In this document: one piece after another, positions 1 to 8,875 of the stretch
Layout: every line of letters begins with the position of its first letter
Numbering within the stretch: the first letter of the stretch is position 1
NCBI GenBank assembly: GCA_019311105.1
Contig: JAFDDA010000017.1
Coordinates: 1 to 43,279 of the forward strand
DNA from: Deltaproteobacteria bacterium
Lineage (GTDB): Bacteria > Myxococcota_A > UBA9160 > JAFDDA01
Direction of reading: 5' to 3'
Length of the DNA: 43,279 nt
Position numbers and translations under genes: made by a program
The notes under the pieces: model-generated
Seen by the model: only the letters and a program-made list of their open reading frames with translations
Databases searched by the model: none
Told to the model about the DNA's origin: nothing

Positions 1-1
1 C

Positions 2-808
2 TCCGGCGGGCGTTTCGTGCTGGGGCTCGGCAGCCAGGTCCGCGGCCACAACGTGCGGCGCTTCAGCGTGCCGTGGAGCGCCCCGGTCCCGCGCCTGCGC
101 GAATACGTCCAGGCTCTGCGCGCGATCTGGCGCTGCTGGGAACGCAAGGAGCCTCTCGCCTTCGAGGGCGACCACTACCAATTCACCCTGATGACGCCGG
201 AGTTCGCGCCGGAGCCGACGGGCCTGCCGCCGATCCCGGTGGCGATCTCGGCCGTGGGCCCGGCCATGCTCAAGATGGCCGGCCGCATTTGCGACGGCGT
301 GAGGCTCCACGGGTTCTGCACGCGGCGCTACGTCGAAGAGGTGGCCCTGCCCCGGGTCTTCGAGGGCCTCGAACAGGCCGGGCGCGACCGCTCGACCTTC
401 GACATCTGGGGCGGAGGGTTTGCGGCCACGGCACCCGACGAAGCAGGGCTCGCCAAGATGATGGATTGGATCCGCTACCGGATCGGCTTCTACGGCTCGA
501 CCCCCGCCTACGCGGACGTGCTGCGGCTCCACGGCTGGGACGAGCTGCACGAAGAACTCCACACGATGTCACGCACCGGGAAGTGGAACGAGATGGCGAG
601 CCGTGTCTCCGACGACGTGGTGCGGACCTTCGCCGCCGTCGCAACCTACGACGGCATCGGCGACGCGGTGAACGAACGCTTCGGGGGCCTCGTCGACGGG
701 AATGGGGTGATGTTCCCTGCCGACGCACCCGACGGGGTGCAGCGCGAAGTGAACCAGGCGATGCGCGACCTGCCGACCCCCTTCGAGGGTCATCCGACGG
801 ACTGGTAG
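2..808 (+). CDS. LLM-class (F420-dependent-type) flavin oxidoreductase, 5'-truncated by the window edge
   Basis: This is the C-terminal 268 residues of a bacterial-luciferase-like TIM-barrel oxidoreductase. The frame is open from base 2, and the stretch GGRFVLGLGSQVRGHN is the usual strand-loop of this family found about 100 residues into the protein, so the GTG at base 17 is an internal valine and not a start. Downstream features typical of the TIGR03617-like F420 group are the PIPVAISAVGPAMLKMAG segment and the alternating aromatic/acidic C-terminal half. The substrate is unknown. Relatives use F420 or FMN for hydride transfer and often sit in xenobiotic or secondary metabolism. The gene converges on the NAGS-like gene with a 5-base gap, so there is no room for a private terminator. 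Family assignment is confident. Cofactor choice (F420 versus FMN) cannot be decided from this fragment. Confidence 0.88.
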   Translation, partial: SGGRFVLGLGSQVRGHNVRRFSVPWSAPVPRLREYVQALRAIWRCWERKEPLAFEGDHYQFTLMTPEFAPEPTGLPPIPVAISAVGPAMLKMAGRICDGVRLHGFCTRRYVEEVALPRVFEGLEQAGRDRSTFDIWGGGFAATAPDEAGLAKMMDWIRYRIGFYGSTPAYADVLRLHGWDELHEELHTMSRTGKWNEMASRVSDDVVRTFAAVATYDGIGDAVNERFGGLVDGNGVMFPADAPDGVQREVNQAMRDLPTPFEGHPTDW

Positions 809-813
809 GGCGC

Positions 814-1866
814 TCAGCCGACAGCGCGGGCGAGGCAGAGCAAGCGCGCGCGACGCGCGCGATCGTAGGCTGCCCACTTCTCCGCGGGCAGCGCGTCCGA
901 AGCGACGCGCTCGAAGCCATTGCGTTCGAAGAATGCGACGACCCGCTCCGAGGTCGTGCAGGCGAAGACGCGTTCGAGCCCACGCCTCGCGGCCTCTTCC
1001 ATCGCGAACGCCACGAGGTGGGCGCCGACGCCTTCCCCGAGGAATCGCGTCAGGGTGTAGAGCGAACCGATCTCGCCAGTGCGGCCGCCGGCGTGGGCCA
1101 CGAGCGCCCCGATCCCGGCCAGGTGAACGCCCTCCACGAAGGCGCCGAAGCCCGACGCCAGGACCGAATCGACCTCCTCCGGCGTGCGCGGCGCGAGATA
1201 GCCCTCCTCGACGCCGCGAGCGACGAGATCCGCCGCAGCATCGAAGTCATCCAACCCGAGGCGACGCACGGTCACATAGCGTTCCCGCGTGAAGAGCGTC
1301 CCCGAGCCGGCGTACGTGAACAGCTCGTCGGCCAGGCCCGCTTGGCTGCACAGGTTCACGGCCGGCACGCCCGCTTCGAGCAAGGCGCGAACGTCCTCCA
1401 CCAAGCCTTGCCGCGGCCCGGCGGAACGGCCCAATTCTTCGAGGCCCACGAAGGACGCCTGGCTCCCATCGGGCCGCACCCAGCCGCCGGCCGGGTCGAG
1501 GATGACGAGCTTGGTCGCGCCGAGCCGCACGGCAACCTCGCGCACGCTCGCGCCCAGCGGCGCGTCACCGCACACGACCCCCACCCGAGGCCGCTGGCGC
1601 AACCGGCGCCACACCTCCCCAGGGAGGCCCGGGTCGCCGCCTTCGAGCGGTGTGCTGCCGACGAGCTTCTCGAGCCCGGCCGCATCGCTCGCGATCACCA
1701 CGCAGCGGGCGGCGTGGGCGGTGAGTTCGTCGAGTACGGCGGCAAGGCCGCCGCTCGCGTCGCCCAGATCTCGGGAGGGAACCGCGAACAGCAGGGTCCG
1801 CCCGCGGAATTCCTGCAGATAGAAGGCCTTCTCGGAGAAGGCGGCGCCAGCCTCGTGCGTACTCAT
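814..1866 (-). CDS. N-acetylglutamate synthase-like protein: degenerate amino-acid-kinase domain fused to GNAT acetyltransferase
   Basis: A 350-residue protein starting MSTHEAGAAFSEKAFYLQEF at the ATG of 1864-1866. The frame stays open upstream, but that part is proline/arginine-rich shadow sequence. Residues ~14-195 resemble the amino-acid-kinase part of ArgA-type NAGS, ending in the diagnostic ELFTYAGSGTLFTRERYV linker. Residues ~198-340 are a GNAT domain with the acetyl-CoA loop LGEGVGAHL and an ERNGFERV segment. The kinase part is short (about 180 residues versus about 280) and lacks the KxGG nucleotide-binding start (it reads LLFAVPSRD), so it is probably regulatory or structural. The expected reaction is acetyl-CoA plus glutamate to N-acetylglutamate, the first step of arginine synthesis. 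No other arg gene is nearby. It is divergent from the SLC13 gene. Another GNAT substrate is possible. Confidence 0.8.
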   Translation of the reverse strand: MSTHEAGAAFSEKAFYLQEFRGRTLLFAVPSRDLGDASGGLAAVLDELTAHAARCVVIASDAAGLEKLVGSTPLEGGDPGLPGEVWRRLRQRPRVGVVCGDAPLGASVREVAVRLGATKLVILDPAGGWVRPDGSQASFVGLEELGRSAGPRQGLVEDVRALLEAGVPAVNLCSQAGLADELFTYAGSGTLFTRERYVTVRRLGLDDFDAAADLVARGVEEGYLAPRTPEEVDSVLASGFGAFVEGVHLAGIGALVAHAGGRTGEIGSLYTLTRFLGEGVGAHLVAFAMEEAARRGLERVFACTTSERVVAFFERNGFERVASDALPAEKWAAYDRARRARLLCLARAVG

Positions 1867-1935
1867 GGCGGGCCTAGTTTGGCCGATTTCCCGCCCGACC
1901 ACCGCCCAACGCCCGATCCGCGCGGCTCGATTCGT

Positions 1936-1941
1936 TATCGT
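1936..1941 (+). promoter_or_regulatory. -10-like hexamer TATCGT placed for a leaderless SLC13 transcript
   Basis: TATCGT lies 8 nt before the GTG at 1950, with no Shine-Dalgarno sequence between. The spacing puts the expected +1 at or within a base or two of the start codon. The same TANNNT-plus-short-gap arrangement recurs before six other genes in this window. No clear -35 is seen. Confidence 0.4.
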
Positions 1942-1949
1942 GCGACGCC

Positions 1950-3728
1950 GTGGGCGCACTCGAATGGCAGGGCTGGTTGACACTCGGCGTGGTCCTCCTG
2001 GTCCTGGTCGCCATGGTCCGGGCGGTCGCCGCACCGGATCTGATCCTGATGGGCGGGCTCTTCCTCCTCGCCCTCACGGGCGTGCTGAGCCCCGAACAGA
2101 CCTTCAGCGGCTTCGCGAACCCGGCCATGGCCACGGTCGGGGCACTGTTCATCCTCTCCGCCGCCATGCGCGAGACCGGAGCGCTCGAGCTGACCCTGGG
2201 GCGGCTGTTCGGCAAGGCGCGTAGTGAGACCTCGGGCATGGCCCGCACCCTTCCGCCTCTGGCCGCGCTCTCGGCCTTCCTCAACAACGCGCCGATCGTC
2301 GCGATGATGACCCCCATCGTGATCGACTGGGGCCGGCGGCACCGCATCTCCCCGAGCCGCCTGCTCATCCCGCTCTCCTACTCGACGATCCTCGGCAGCA
2401 TCGTGACCGTGATCGGCACGAGCGTGACCCTCACCGTCGCCGGCCTCGTGATGGAAGAGGACATGGCGCCCCTCGCGCTGTTCGAGCTCGCGCCGGTGGG
2501 CCTGCCCATCTGTGGCGTCGGCCTGCTCTACCTCCTGTTCGTGGCGCCGCGCCTGTTGCCCGACCGGGTCGACCCCGCGACCGAGGTCGCCGAGCATCGA
2601 CGCGAATACACCGTGACGATGATCGTCCAGGACCATTGCCCGCTGGCCGGCCAGAACATCGAAGACGCGGGCCTGCGCTCGCTGCCCGGGCTCTTCCTCT
2701 TCGAGATCCAGCGTGGCGACCACGTGGTCGCACCCGTCGGGCCCGACGACGTGATCGCCGCAGGCGATCGGCTGGTCTTCGCAGGGGTCGTCTCGACCAT
2801 CGTCGACTTGCAGCGCATCCGCGGGCTCGTTCCGGCCGGGCCCGAAGACGAGCCCGTCCACGCCGGCCAGGCCCACCACCTGATCGAGGGGGTGATCTCA
2901 CGCTCCTCGCCCTTGGCAGGGCGGACCATTCGCGACTCGAACTTCCGCAGCGTCTACGACGCAGCGATCATCGCCGTCCACCGCAACGGCGAGCGCGTGC
3001 CGGGCAAGATCGGGGACATCTCTCTGCGCGCAGGCGACACCCTCGTGTTTCAGGCGGCCCCCGGCTTCGTGGAGACTCATCGCAACAGCCCGGACTTCTA
3101 CCTGGTGAGCGAAGTGCCCGAATCCCACGCACCGCGCCACGACCGCGCGTGGTTCACGATCGGGGTCTTCATCGTGATGATGGCGTTGGCGGCCACCGGG
3201 GTCGTCCCGCTCGCCGTGGGCGCGTTCGTCGCGGCGGGCATCCTGATCGCTGCGCGCTGCATCTCCGGGCCCCAGGCGCGCCAGAGCGTGCAGGTCCACG
3301 TCCTCGTCGTGATCGCCGCCGGGCTCGGGATCGCGAAGGCGATCGAAACGACCGGCGCCGCCACGGCCGTCGCCCAGGTGATCGTCGCCCAGGCCCAAGC
3401 CCTCGGGCCCATCGCGATCCTGGCTTCGGTCTACGTCGTGACCATGGTGATGTCGGAGTTCCTGCACCACAACGCAGCCGCGGCGCTGATGTTCCCCATC
3501 GGCGTCGCCGTGGCCCGTGAGGCGGGCCTCGAGCCGCGGAGTTTCGTCATGGCCGTCGCCTTCGGTGCGAACTGCGCCTTCGCATCGCCGGTCACCTACC
3601 AGACCCATCTGCTCGTCTATGGCCCCGGCGGGTACCGCTTCACGGACTTCGTCCGAGTCGGCCTGCCGCTGAACATCATCTGCGCGGTGGTGGCTCTCGC
3701 CCTGATCCCGGTGGTCTGGCCGCTCTAG
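1950..3728 (+). CDS. SLC13/DASS-family anion:Na+ symporter with two RCK_C (TrkA_C) domains
   Basis: A 592-residue inner-membrane transporter. The N-terminal membrane half holds SGFANPAMATVGALFILSAA and ALSAFLNNAPIVAMMTP, the latter the SNNA/T-type substrate loop. Two cytoplasmic RCK_C domains follow (about residues 218-275 and 313-370, each with an LAGxxI motif and a terminal G-D-x-LVF). The second membrane half contains SEFLHHNAAAALMFPIG and FGANCAFASPVTYQTHLLVYGPGGY, the C-terminal hallmark of the family. SLC13 proteins with RCK_C inserts are usually annotated as sulfate, dicarboxylate or citrate transporters, and the substrate here is not determinable. The start is a GTG 84 bases from the divergent NAGS-like gene. 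It ends 10 bases before the convergent RND gene. Family call is firm. Confidence 0.92.
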   Translation: MGALEWQGWLTLGVVLLVLVAMVRAVAAPDLILMGGLFLLALTGVLSPEQTFSGFANPAMATVGALFILSAAMRETGALELTLGRLFGKARSETSGMARTLPPLAALSAFLNNAPIVAMMTPIVIDWGRRHRISPSRLLIPLSYSTILGSIVTVIGTSVTLTVAGLVMEEDMAPLALFELAPVGLPICGVGLLYLLFVAPRLLPDRVDPATEVAEHRREYTVTMIVQDHCPLAGQNIEDAGLRSLPGLFLFEIQRGDHVVAPVGPDDVIAAGDRLVFAGVVSTIVDLQRIRGLVPAGPEDEPVHAGQAHHLIEGVISRSSPLAGRTIRDSNFRSVYDAAIIAVHRNGERVPGKIGDISLRAGDTLVFQAAPGFVETHRNSPDFYLVSEVPESHAPRHDRAWFTIGVFIVMMALAATGVVPLAVGAFVAAGILIAARCISGPQARQSVQVHVLVVIAAGLGIAKAIETTGAATAVAQVIVAQAQALGPIAILASVYVVTMVMSEFLHHNAAAALMFPIGVAVAREAGLEPRSFVMAVAFGANCAFASPVTYQTHLLVYGPGGYRFTDFVRVGLPLNIICAVVALALIPVVWPL

Positions 3729-3738
3729 GCGAGGGCAG

Positions 3739-6700
3739 CTATCGATCGCGCCCGCCTGCCACGGGCGAGGGCGCGGGTCCACGCCAGCGCTCCAGCAGTT
3801 GGCGCGGCGCGGCGCGCACCTCTTCGAGAATCACATAGAAGACCGGAACCACGAACAGCGTGAGCCCGCTCGCGGCCACCAACCCGAAGACGATGGCGGT
3901 CGCAAAGGGGCCGAACACGGGGGAGTAGCCCGACATCCCGACGGCCATGGGCATCAGGCCCGCCACGGTGGTGAGCGTCGTCAACAGGATGGGCCGGAAG
4001 CGCTTCTGGCTGGCGATCCGGACCGACCCCCAGATGTCGTTGCCCCGGGTGCGTTCTTGATTGACGAAGTCGATCAGGACGAGCGAATCGTTTACCACGA
4101 TGCCTGCGAGCCCGACCATCGCGTAGAAGACGTACATCGAGATCGCGTAGCGCCCGACGAGCGCGTTCATCGTCCACATCCCGACGGCGACGCCGATGAA
4201 GGACAACGCGATCACGGTCATGACGATGAAGGGCTGGAGATACGAGCGGAACTGCGCGGCCAGGATCCCGTAGATCGAGAAGACCGCGATCAGCATGGCC
4301 AGCTTCAGGTCGGCCATCGCCCGATCGGTGGCCTGGAACTCGCCGCCGAAGACCACATTGACACCGGGGTAGCGCTCGGGGACATCGGCGAAGGCACGGG
4401 CCATGGCCTTGTTTGCACTCACCGAGGTGGCCTGGACGCCGTCCACGTCGGCATAGACCACCACCGCACGGCGCGCACCGAAGTGGTAGAGGCGTTGGAA
4501 CCCGCGGGCGACCTCGATGGTGGCGACGTCCCCGAGTTCGACGAGGTGGCCCTTGGGCGTGCGGATCTCGACGTCGAGCAGGTCGGCCATGCTCGTGCGT
4601 TGATGGGCTGCGAGCAGGACACGAATGTCTACGTCTTCGTCGGAGGTCGGGTCCTTGAAGGTCGAGGACACCACGCCCTCGTTGGCCGCCATCAAGGCGA
4701 AGCCGACGTCATCGAAGGTCAGGCCGTGGAGCGAGGCGCGGTGCTCGTCGAGTTCGACGCGCAGCTCCCGCGGCCCCTGCGGCGTGTTGTCGGAGATGCT
4801 GTGGACGCCCGCGAGCATCGCGAGTTCGGCCTTCATCTCCTCGGCGATCTGTTTCGCCACGGCATAGTCGTCGGACTGGATCCGGATCGCGACCGGCTTG
4901 CCGATGGGCGGGCCGTTGCGCGGCGGCATCACGCGCAAGGTGACCAGCTCGCCGCGGTGTTCGGGCCAGTACTCCACCTCGAGACGTTGGCGGATGAGAT
5001 TCATCACGCGGACCGGGTCGGCGATGTTCTCGCGCGTGTTCGGGAACTCGAGGAACAAGATCCCGTAGTTCGGGCCCCGCACCGGCACCTCGTCCGCGTC
5101 CATGCTGAAGCCCGTGTAGCTCATGACGTCCACGAGCTCGTGCTGGATGGGCGCGAGTGCCTCCTCCACCCCGCGCACGACGCCGTCGGTCTGCTCGATT
5201 CCGTAGTCCCGCGGCGTCTCCACGGCCACCATCAGTTGGTTGAAGTCGCTCGGGAAGAGATCCACCGGCACATGCTGGAAGAGCCCCAGGGCGAACACGA
5301 ACGCGCCGAGACCGAAGGCCAGGAACGCGTATCGATACTCGAGAACGACGGCCTGTAGCCCGACGTAGCGCTCGCGAAGCGCTGCGATCAGGGCGTCGAC
5401 CCGAGCGCGGATCATGTAGCTCAGGCGACGCCAGAGCGGCTTGTCGGCAACGCTCGCCAGGGAGTCGCCGGCGCTGCGACTGCTGCCCCAATCGAGATAG
5501 TGAGCGGGAAGCACGACCAGCGCTTCGAGCAGAGAACCCAACAGGCACGCGATCACCGTCTTGGGAAGGATCGCCATGAACTGCCCGCTCGTGCCGCTGA
5601 TGGTGAGCATGGGCAGGAACGCAGCGATCGTCGTGAAGATGGCCGCCGTCACCGGCCACATCACCTCCTCGGTGCCGCGGATCACCGCCTGGGCGAGGGG
5701 CTCCCCGGCCTCGATCCGCCGGTAGATGTTCTCGAGGATGATGATCGCGTCGTCCACGATCATCCCCGAGACCATGATGAAACCGATCAGCGAGAGGCTG
5801 TTGATCGTGATCCCGAAGATCGGGAAGAGTGCCAGCGCCACGAGGAACGAGAACGGCACGCCCACGATCGCGAGGAGCGCGTTGCGGAACCCGACCGTCA
5901 GCCACAGGATGAAGACCACGAGCGTGATGCCGAGCGCGAGGTTCGAGCGCATGATCTCCATGCGCGACTCCACGTACTCCGAGGTGTCCCAGGTGACGCG
6001 GGCCTCGACGCCCGGCGGCAGGTAGGCCTCCGCCTCCGCCAGCAGGGCCTCCACGCGATCCACCAGCTCGACGACGTCGTGGTCCGCTTCCTTCGAGATG
6101 CCCATCACGATGGCCGGCACACCGTTGTAGCGGCCCGAGAGTCGACGCTTCGCCAAGCCCGACTCGACCTCGGCCACGTCGGCGAGCCGAACGTGGTGAC
6201 CGTCGGGGTCCTTGCGAACGATGGTCCGGGCGAGGTCTTCCACCGAGACGTAGTTCCCGAGCCCGCGGACAGTGACCTCGCGGTTGCTCGGGTCGGTGAA
6301 CGAACCGCCGGGGAAGTTCTGATTGTTCTGCGCGATCACGCTGTTCAGGTCGCGGAGGGTCAGCCCGTACTGGGCAGCGCGGTGCTTGTCGACGAGCACG
6401 CGTATCTCGCGGTCGCGGTCGCCGCGCAGCTCGGCCTTCCGCAGGCCGGGGATGCGCTCGAGCCTCGCCTGGAGGTCGCGCGCCACCTCGCGCAGGGCGT
6501 ACTCCCCCACCCCTCCGACATCGGAGATGGCGACCATGCAGATGTTGTAGACCTCGGAGACCGAGAGCTCCTTCAAGATCGGGGTGTCGGCGTCCCCGGG
6601 CAGGTTGTCGACGCGGTCGATGGCCGCCCGCAGGTCGTTCACCGCCGCTTCGTACTCGATCTCCGAGAGCGACTCCTCCCACTCGATGTTGATTTCCGAC

Positions 6701-6963
6701 ACGCCCTGGGTCGAGAAGCTGAAGAGCTCCTTGATTCCAGAGATGCCGTCGACCTCGTCCTCGAGTTTGGACGTGACGAGCCGCTCCATCTCTTCCGGCG
6801 ACGCACCCGTCCAGGTCGTGATCACCACCGCCTTGTTGAACGAGATGTCCGGGAAGACATCCACCGGAATGCGACGGGCCACCATGAACCCCGTCAGCAT
6901 CAAGACCGCAAACAGCAGGTTGACGAGGACGACCTGCCTAACCGAGAAACTCGGCAGGCTCAC
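3739..6963 (-). CDS. RND multidrug efflux permease (AcrB/HAE family)
   Basis: A 1074-residue inner-membrane proton-drug antiporter. The N-terminus VRQVVLVNLLFAVLMLTGFM is TM1, followed by the PDISFNKAVVITTWTGASPEEME pore-domain start. TM4 carries GMIVDDAIIILENIYR with the paired aspartates used in proton relay. The second half repeats the fold (LFQHVPVDLFPSDFNQLMV), with GLAGIVVNDSLVLIDFVN in TM10. Length matches the family. The protein would work with the adaptor immediately upstream, whose stop codon overlaps this start by 4 bases (ATGA), so translation is coupled. No TolC-like outer-membrane channel is present in the window, so the system must borrow one. Expression is expected to follow the TetR repressor at the head of the operon. 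Substrate is unknown. Confidence 0.95.
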   Translation of the reverse strand: MSLPSFSVRQVVLVNLLFAVLMLTGFMVARRIPVDVFPDISFNKAVVITTWTGASPEEMERLVTSKLEDEVDGISGIKELFSFSTQGVSEINIEWEESLSEIEYEAAVNDLRAAIDRVDNLPGDADTPILKELSVSEVYNICMVAISDVGGVGEYALREVARDLQARLERIPGLRKAELRGDRDREIRVLVDKHRAAQYGLTLRDLNSVIAQNNQNFPGGSFTDPSNREVTVRGLGNYVSVEDLARTIVRKDPDGHHVRLADVAEVESGLAKRRLSGRYNGVPAIVMGISKEADHDVVELVDRVEALLAEAEAYLPPGVEARVTWDTSEYVESRMEIMRSNLALGITLVVFILWLTVGFRNALLAIVGVPFSFLVALALFPIFGITINSLSLIGFIMVSGMIVDDAIIILENIYRRIEAGEPLAQAVIRGTEEVMWPVTAAIFTTIAAFLPMLTISGTSGQFMAILPKTVIACLLGSLLEALVVLPAHYLDWGSSRSAGDSLASVADKPLWRRLSYMIRARVDALIAALRERYVGLQAVVLEYRYAFLAFGLGAFVFALGLFQHVPVDLFPSDFNQLMVAVETPRDYGIEQTDGVVRGVEEALAPIQHELVDVMSYTGFSMDADEVPVRGPNYGILFLEFPNTRENIADPVRVMNLIRQRLEVEYWPEHRGELVTLRVMPPRNGPPIGKPVAIRIQSDDYAVAKQIAEEMKAELAMLAGVHSISDNTPQGPRELRVELDEHRASLHGLTFDDVGFALMAANEGVVSSTFKDPTSDEDVDIRVLLAAHQRTSMADLLDVEIRTPKGHLVELGDVATIEVARGFQRLYHFGARRAVVVYADVDGVQATSVSANKAMARAFADVPERYPGVNVVFGGEFQATDRAMADLKLAMLIAVFSIYGILAAQFRSYLQPFIVMTVIALSFIGVAVGMWTMNALVGRYAISMYVFYAMVGLAGIVVNDSLVLIDFVNQERTRGNDIWGSVRIASQKRFRPILLTTLTTVAGLMPMAVGMSGYSPVFGPFATAIVFGLVAASGLTLFVVPVFYVILEEVRAAPRQLLERWRGPAPSPVAGGRDR

Positions 6964-8147
6964 GAGCCCGCTCCGTCGCCGGTGACCAGAGTGTCGGTTC
7001 CCTCGGCCGCCAAGGGTTCGGCGAGGCGGGGGGGCCGAGCCGCCCGGACGCGCTCACCGTCACGAAGTTGCCCGACCTCGGTGACGGCGATCTCCTCGCC
7101 CGCCTCGAGGCCGCCGAGGATCTCGAAATCCTCGGGCTGGAACGCGACGGGCCGGATGACGACGCGACGCTGCCGGACCACCGGCGGGCCGTCGCCCCCG
7201 CGCTCCACGACGTAGACGAAGTGCAGCCCGAACTCTTCCGACGTCGCCTCGCGGGGCACCACGGTGCGCGCAACGGGCTCGCCGAGATCGATCGCCACCG
7301 ACACGACCATGCCCGGCAGCAACCGACCGGCGGGATTCGGAGCCTCGATCTCCACGGGGAAGCGACGCGTCTCCGGGTCGGCGCTCGCGCCTACCCGCAA
7401 GACCTCGGCCGCGAAGGTCTCGGAAGCCCAGGCCTCGACTTCGAGCGCCACGGCCTGCCCCGGCTGGATGGCCACGACCTCGCGGTCTGCAACCCCGACC
7501 ATCACCCGCGCCGTCGACAGGTCCACGAGCTCCGCCAGTTGCTGGCCCTGTCGAACGTACTCGCCGATTTCCACGGGGAAGCTGCGGATCTCGCCCGCGA
7601 AGGGCGCGCGAACGGTCTTGTTGGCGAGGTCCTCTCGCGCGCCTCGCAGCAGCGCCCTGGCCTCCCGCAGGCTGGCCGCGGCCACGCGCTCCCGGTTCAC
7701 GGCATCGTCGAGGGCCGAACTCGAAAGCACGTTCCGGGCCGCCAGCTCCTGGCGCCGCGCGAGGTTCGATTCGGCGAGCGCCAGCTCACTCTCACTCCGT
7801 GCCACGGCGGCAAGCGCCTTCTCGACCTCGATGGTCGCCAGCACGGGGTCGATCCGGACGAGTTGTTGCCCGGCCTCCACGCGGTCGAGCGCCTCGGCGC
7901 CCATGTCGAGCACCAGCCCCTGGGTCTCGGCGAAGAGCTTCACGGTTCGCCGCGCCTCAAGGACGCCCGAGAAGCGGGCCCGCGGCTGGACCGCCTGGCG
8001 TGCGACCTCGACCGTGCCAATCTCACGCAGCACTTCCGCTACGCCCGCCTCCGCGACCCTCTCCTGCTCCGGGGCCGACCCGAAGAGCGCGAGGCCTGCC
8101 ACGAACAGCGCGACACCGGCCAGAATCAAGCCCCAGCGCGGCGTCAT
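6960..8147 (-). CDS. RND efflux periplasmic adaptor (membrane-fusion protein)
   Basis: A 395-residue HlyD/AcrA-type adaptor. An N-terminal membrane anchor (GLILAGVALFVAGLALFGSA) is followed by a lipoyl half-motif (FSGVLEARRTVKLFAETQGLV), an alpha-helical hairpin (about residues 95-165, heptad-rich, ALAAVARSESELALAESNLARRQE), the second lipoyl half (VRAPFAGEIRSFPVEIGEYVRQGQ) and beta-barrel and membrane-proximal domains. There is no lipobox cysteine, so it is anchored by the helix rather than by lipid. Its start overlaps the TetR stop and its stop overlaps the RND start, both by 4 bases, giving a three-gene translationally coupled operon. It bridges the permease at 3739-6963 to an outer-membrane channel. 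Confidence 0.94.
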   Translation of the reverse strand: MTPRWGLILAGVALFVAGLALFGSAPEQERVAEAGVAEVLREIGTVEVARQAVQPRARFSGVLEARRTVKLFAETQGLVLDMGAEALDRVEAGQQLVRIDPVLATIEVEKALAAVARSESELALAESNLARRQELAARNVLSSSALDDAVNRERVAAASLREARALLRGAREDLANKTVRAPFAGEIRSFPVEIGEYVRQGQQLAELVDLSTARVMVGVADREVVAIQPGQAVALEVEAWASETFAAEVLRVGASADPETRRFPVEIEAPNPAGRLLPGMVVSVAIDLGEPVARTVVPREATSEEFGLHFVYVVERGGDGPPVVRQRRVVIRPVAFQPEDFEILGGLEAGEEIAVTEVGQLRDGERVRAARPPRLAEPLAAEGTDTLVTGDGAGS

Positions 8148-8797
8148 CGGCCCTCCTCCGTCCCGGACACGAGAACGCGTTCGCGGATCAGGGCATCGAA
8201 GGACGCTCGCAGATCCCGGGCGCCCGCCCGGCCGGGGTCGAAGACGGACCGGTAGACGTAGCCGTCGAGGACGGCGAGCAGGCCTGCGGCCACCGCGGCG
8301 GCGGCGAAGTCGGGCCGGAACACCCCCGCCCGCTGGCCGGCCGAGAGGGTCGTCTCGAGGTCCGCACCCAGTCGCCCATACCGCTGCGAGAGATCCTCGA
8401 ACATCCGGGTGCGCGAGTCGGCGTCGCGCGAAACCACCGCCCAGACCTGGAGGTTCACCATCATTCCCGCTGCCACGTGCGGGAAGCTCTCGATCATCGC
8501 CTCGAGGAAGCCGTCGAGCCGCACCCGCGGGTCCTCGCTCGGGCCCCCGTCGAAACGAGCCTCGGCTTCGTCATAGGACTGGAGGACGGTCGAGAGGAAG
8601 AGGTGCTCCTTGCTCTCGAAGAAGTTGTAGAGGGTCCCCTTCGAGACGCGAGCCTCGGCGGCGATGGCCTCCATGGTGGCGGCTTCGTAGCCCTCACGGG
8701 TGCACACGCGGCGGGCGGCCTCGAGGATGCGAAAGCGCTTCTCGTCGGGGCCCACTCGGGGGGGGCTCTGGGCTCGGGCCGGGGAACTGGGAGGCAT
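8144..8797 (-). CDS. TetR/AcrR-family transcriptional repressor of the adjacent efflux operon
   Basis: A 217-residue regulator. The helix-turn-helix is in the first 65 residues (ILEAARRVCTREGYEAATMEAIAAEA, then RVSKGTLYNFFESKEHLF). The remainder is the ligand-binding core and is not informative about effector. It is the first gene of the tetR-adaptor-RND operon, overlapping the adaptor start by 4 bases. A perfect palindrome (8828-8843) lies 30 bases upstream of its ATG, just downstream of a candidate -10, so autorepression of the whole operon with release by a transported compound is the simple reading. Family membership is certain. The regulatory model is inference from position. Confidence 0.94.
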   Translation of the reverse strand: MPPSSPARAQSPPRVGPDEKRFRILEAARRVCTREGYEAATMEAIAAEARVSKGTLYNFFESKEHLFLSTVLQSYDEAEARFDGGPSEDPRVRLDGFLEAMIESFPHVAAGMMVNLQVWAVVSRDADSRTRMFEDLSQRYGRLGADLETTLSAGQRAGVFRPDFAAAAVAAGLLAVLDGYVYRSVFDPGRAGARDLRASFDALIRERVLVSGTEEGR

Positions 8798-8827
8798 TCG
8801 GTCGTCTCACGGGTGGGCACGCGGGAG

Positions 8828-8843
8828 TACTGACCAGTCAGTA
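8828..8843. promoter_or_regulatory. TetR-type operator, perfect 7-bp inverted repeat
   Basis: TACTGAC-CA-GTCAGTA is a perfect inverted repeat with a 2-bp spacer, of the size and shape bound by TetR/AcrR dimers. It sits between the candidate -10 (8848-8853 on the minus strand) and the tetR start, where a bound dimer would cover the transcription start. Confidence 0.75.
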
Positions 8844-8847
8844 TCGG

Positions 8848-8875
8848 ACCGTAGCTCGGACTTCTGGAGCGTCAA
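8848..8875 (-). promoter_or_regulatory. Candidate sigma-70 promoter of the tetR-adaptor-RND operon
   Basis: Reading the minus strand, TTGACG (8870-8875) and TACGGT (8848-8853) are separated by 16 bp. The -35 is near consensus and the -10 is poor (3 of 6). The palindromic operator begins 4 bases downstream, at the expected +1, which supports the assignment. Confidence 0.5.
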
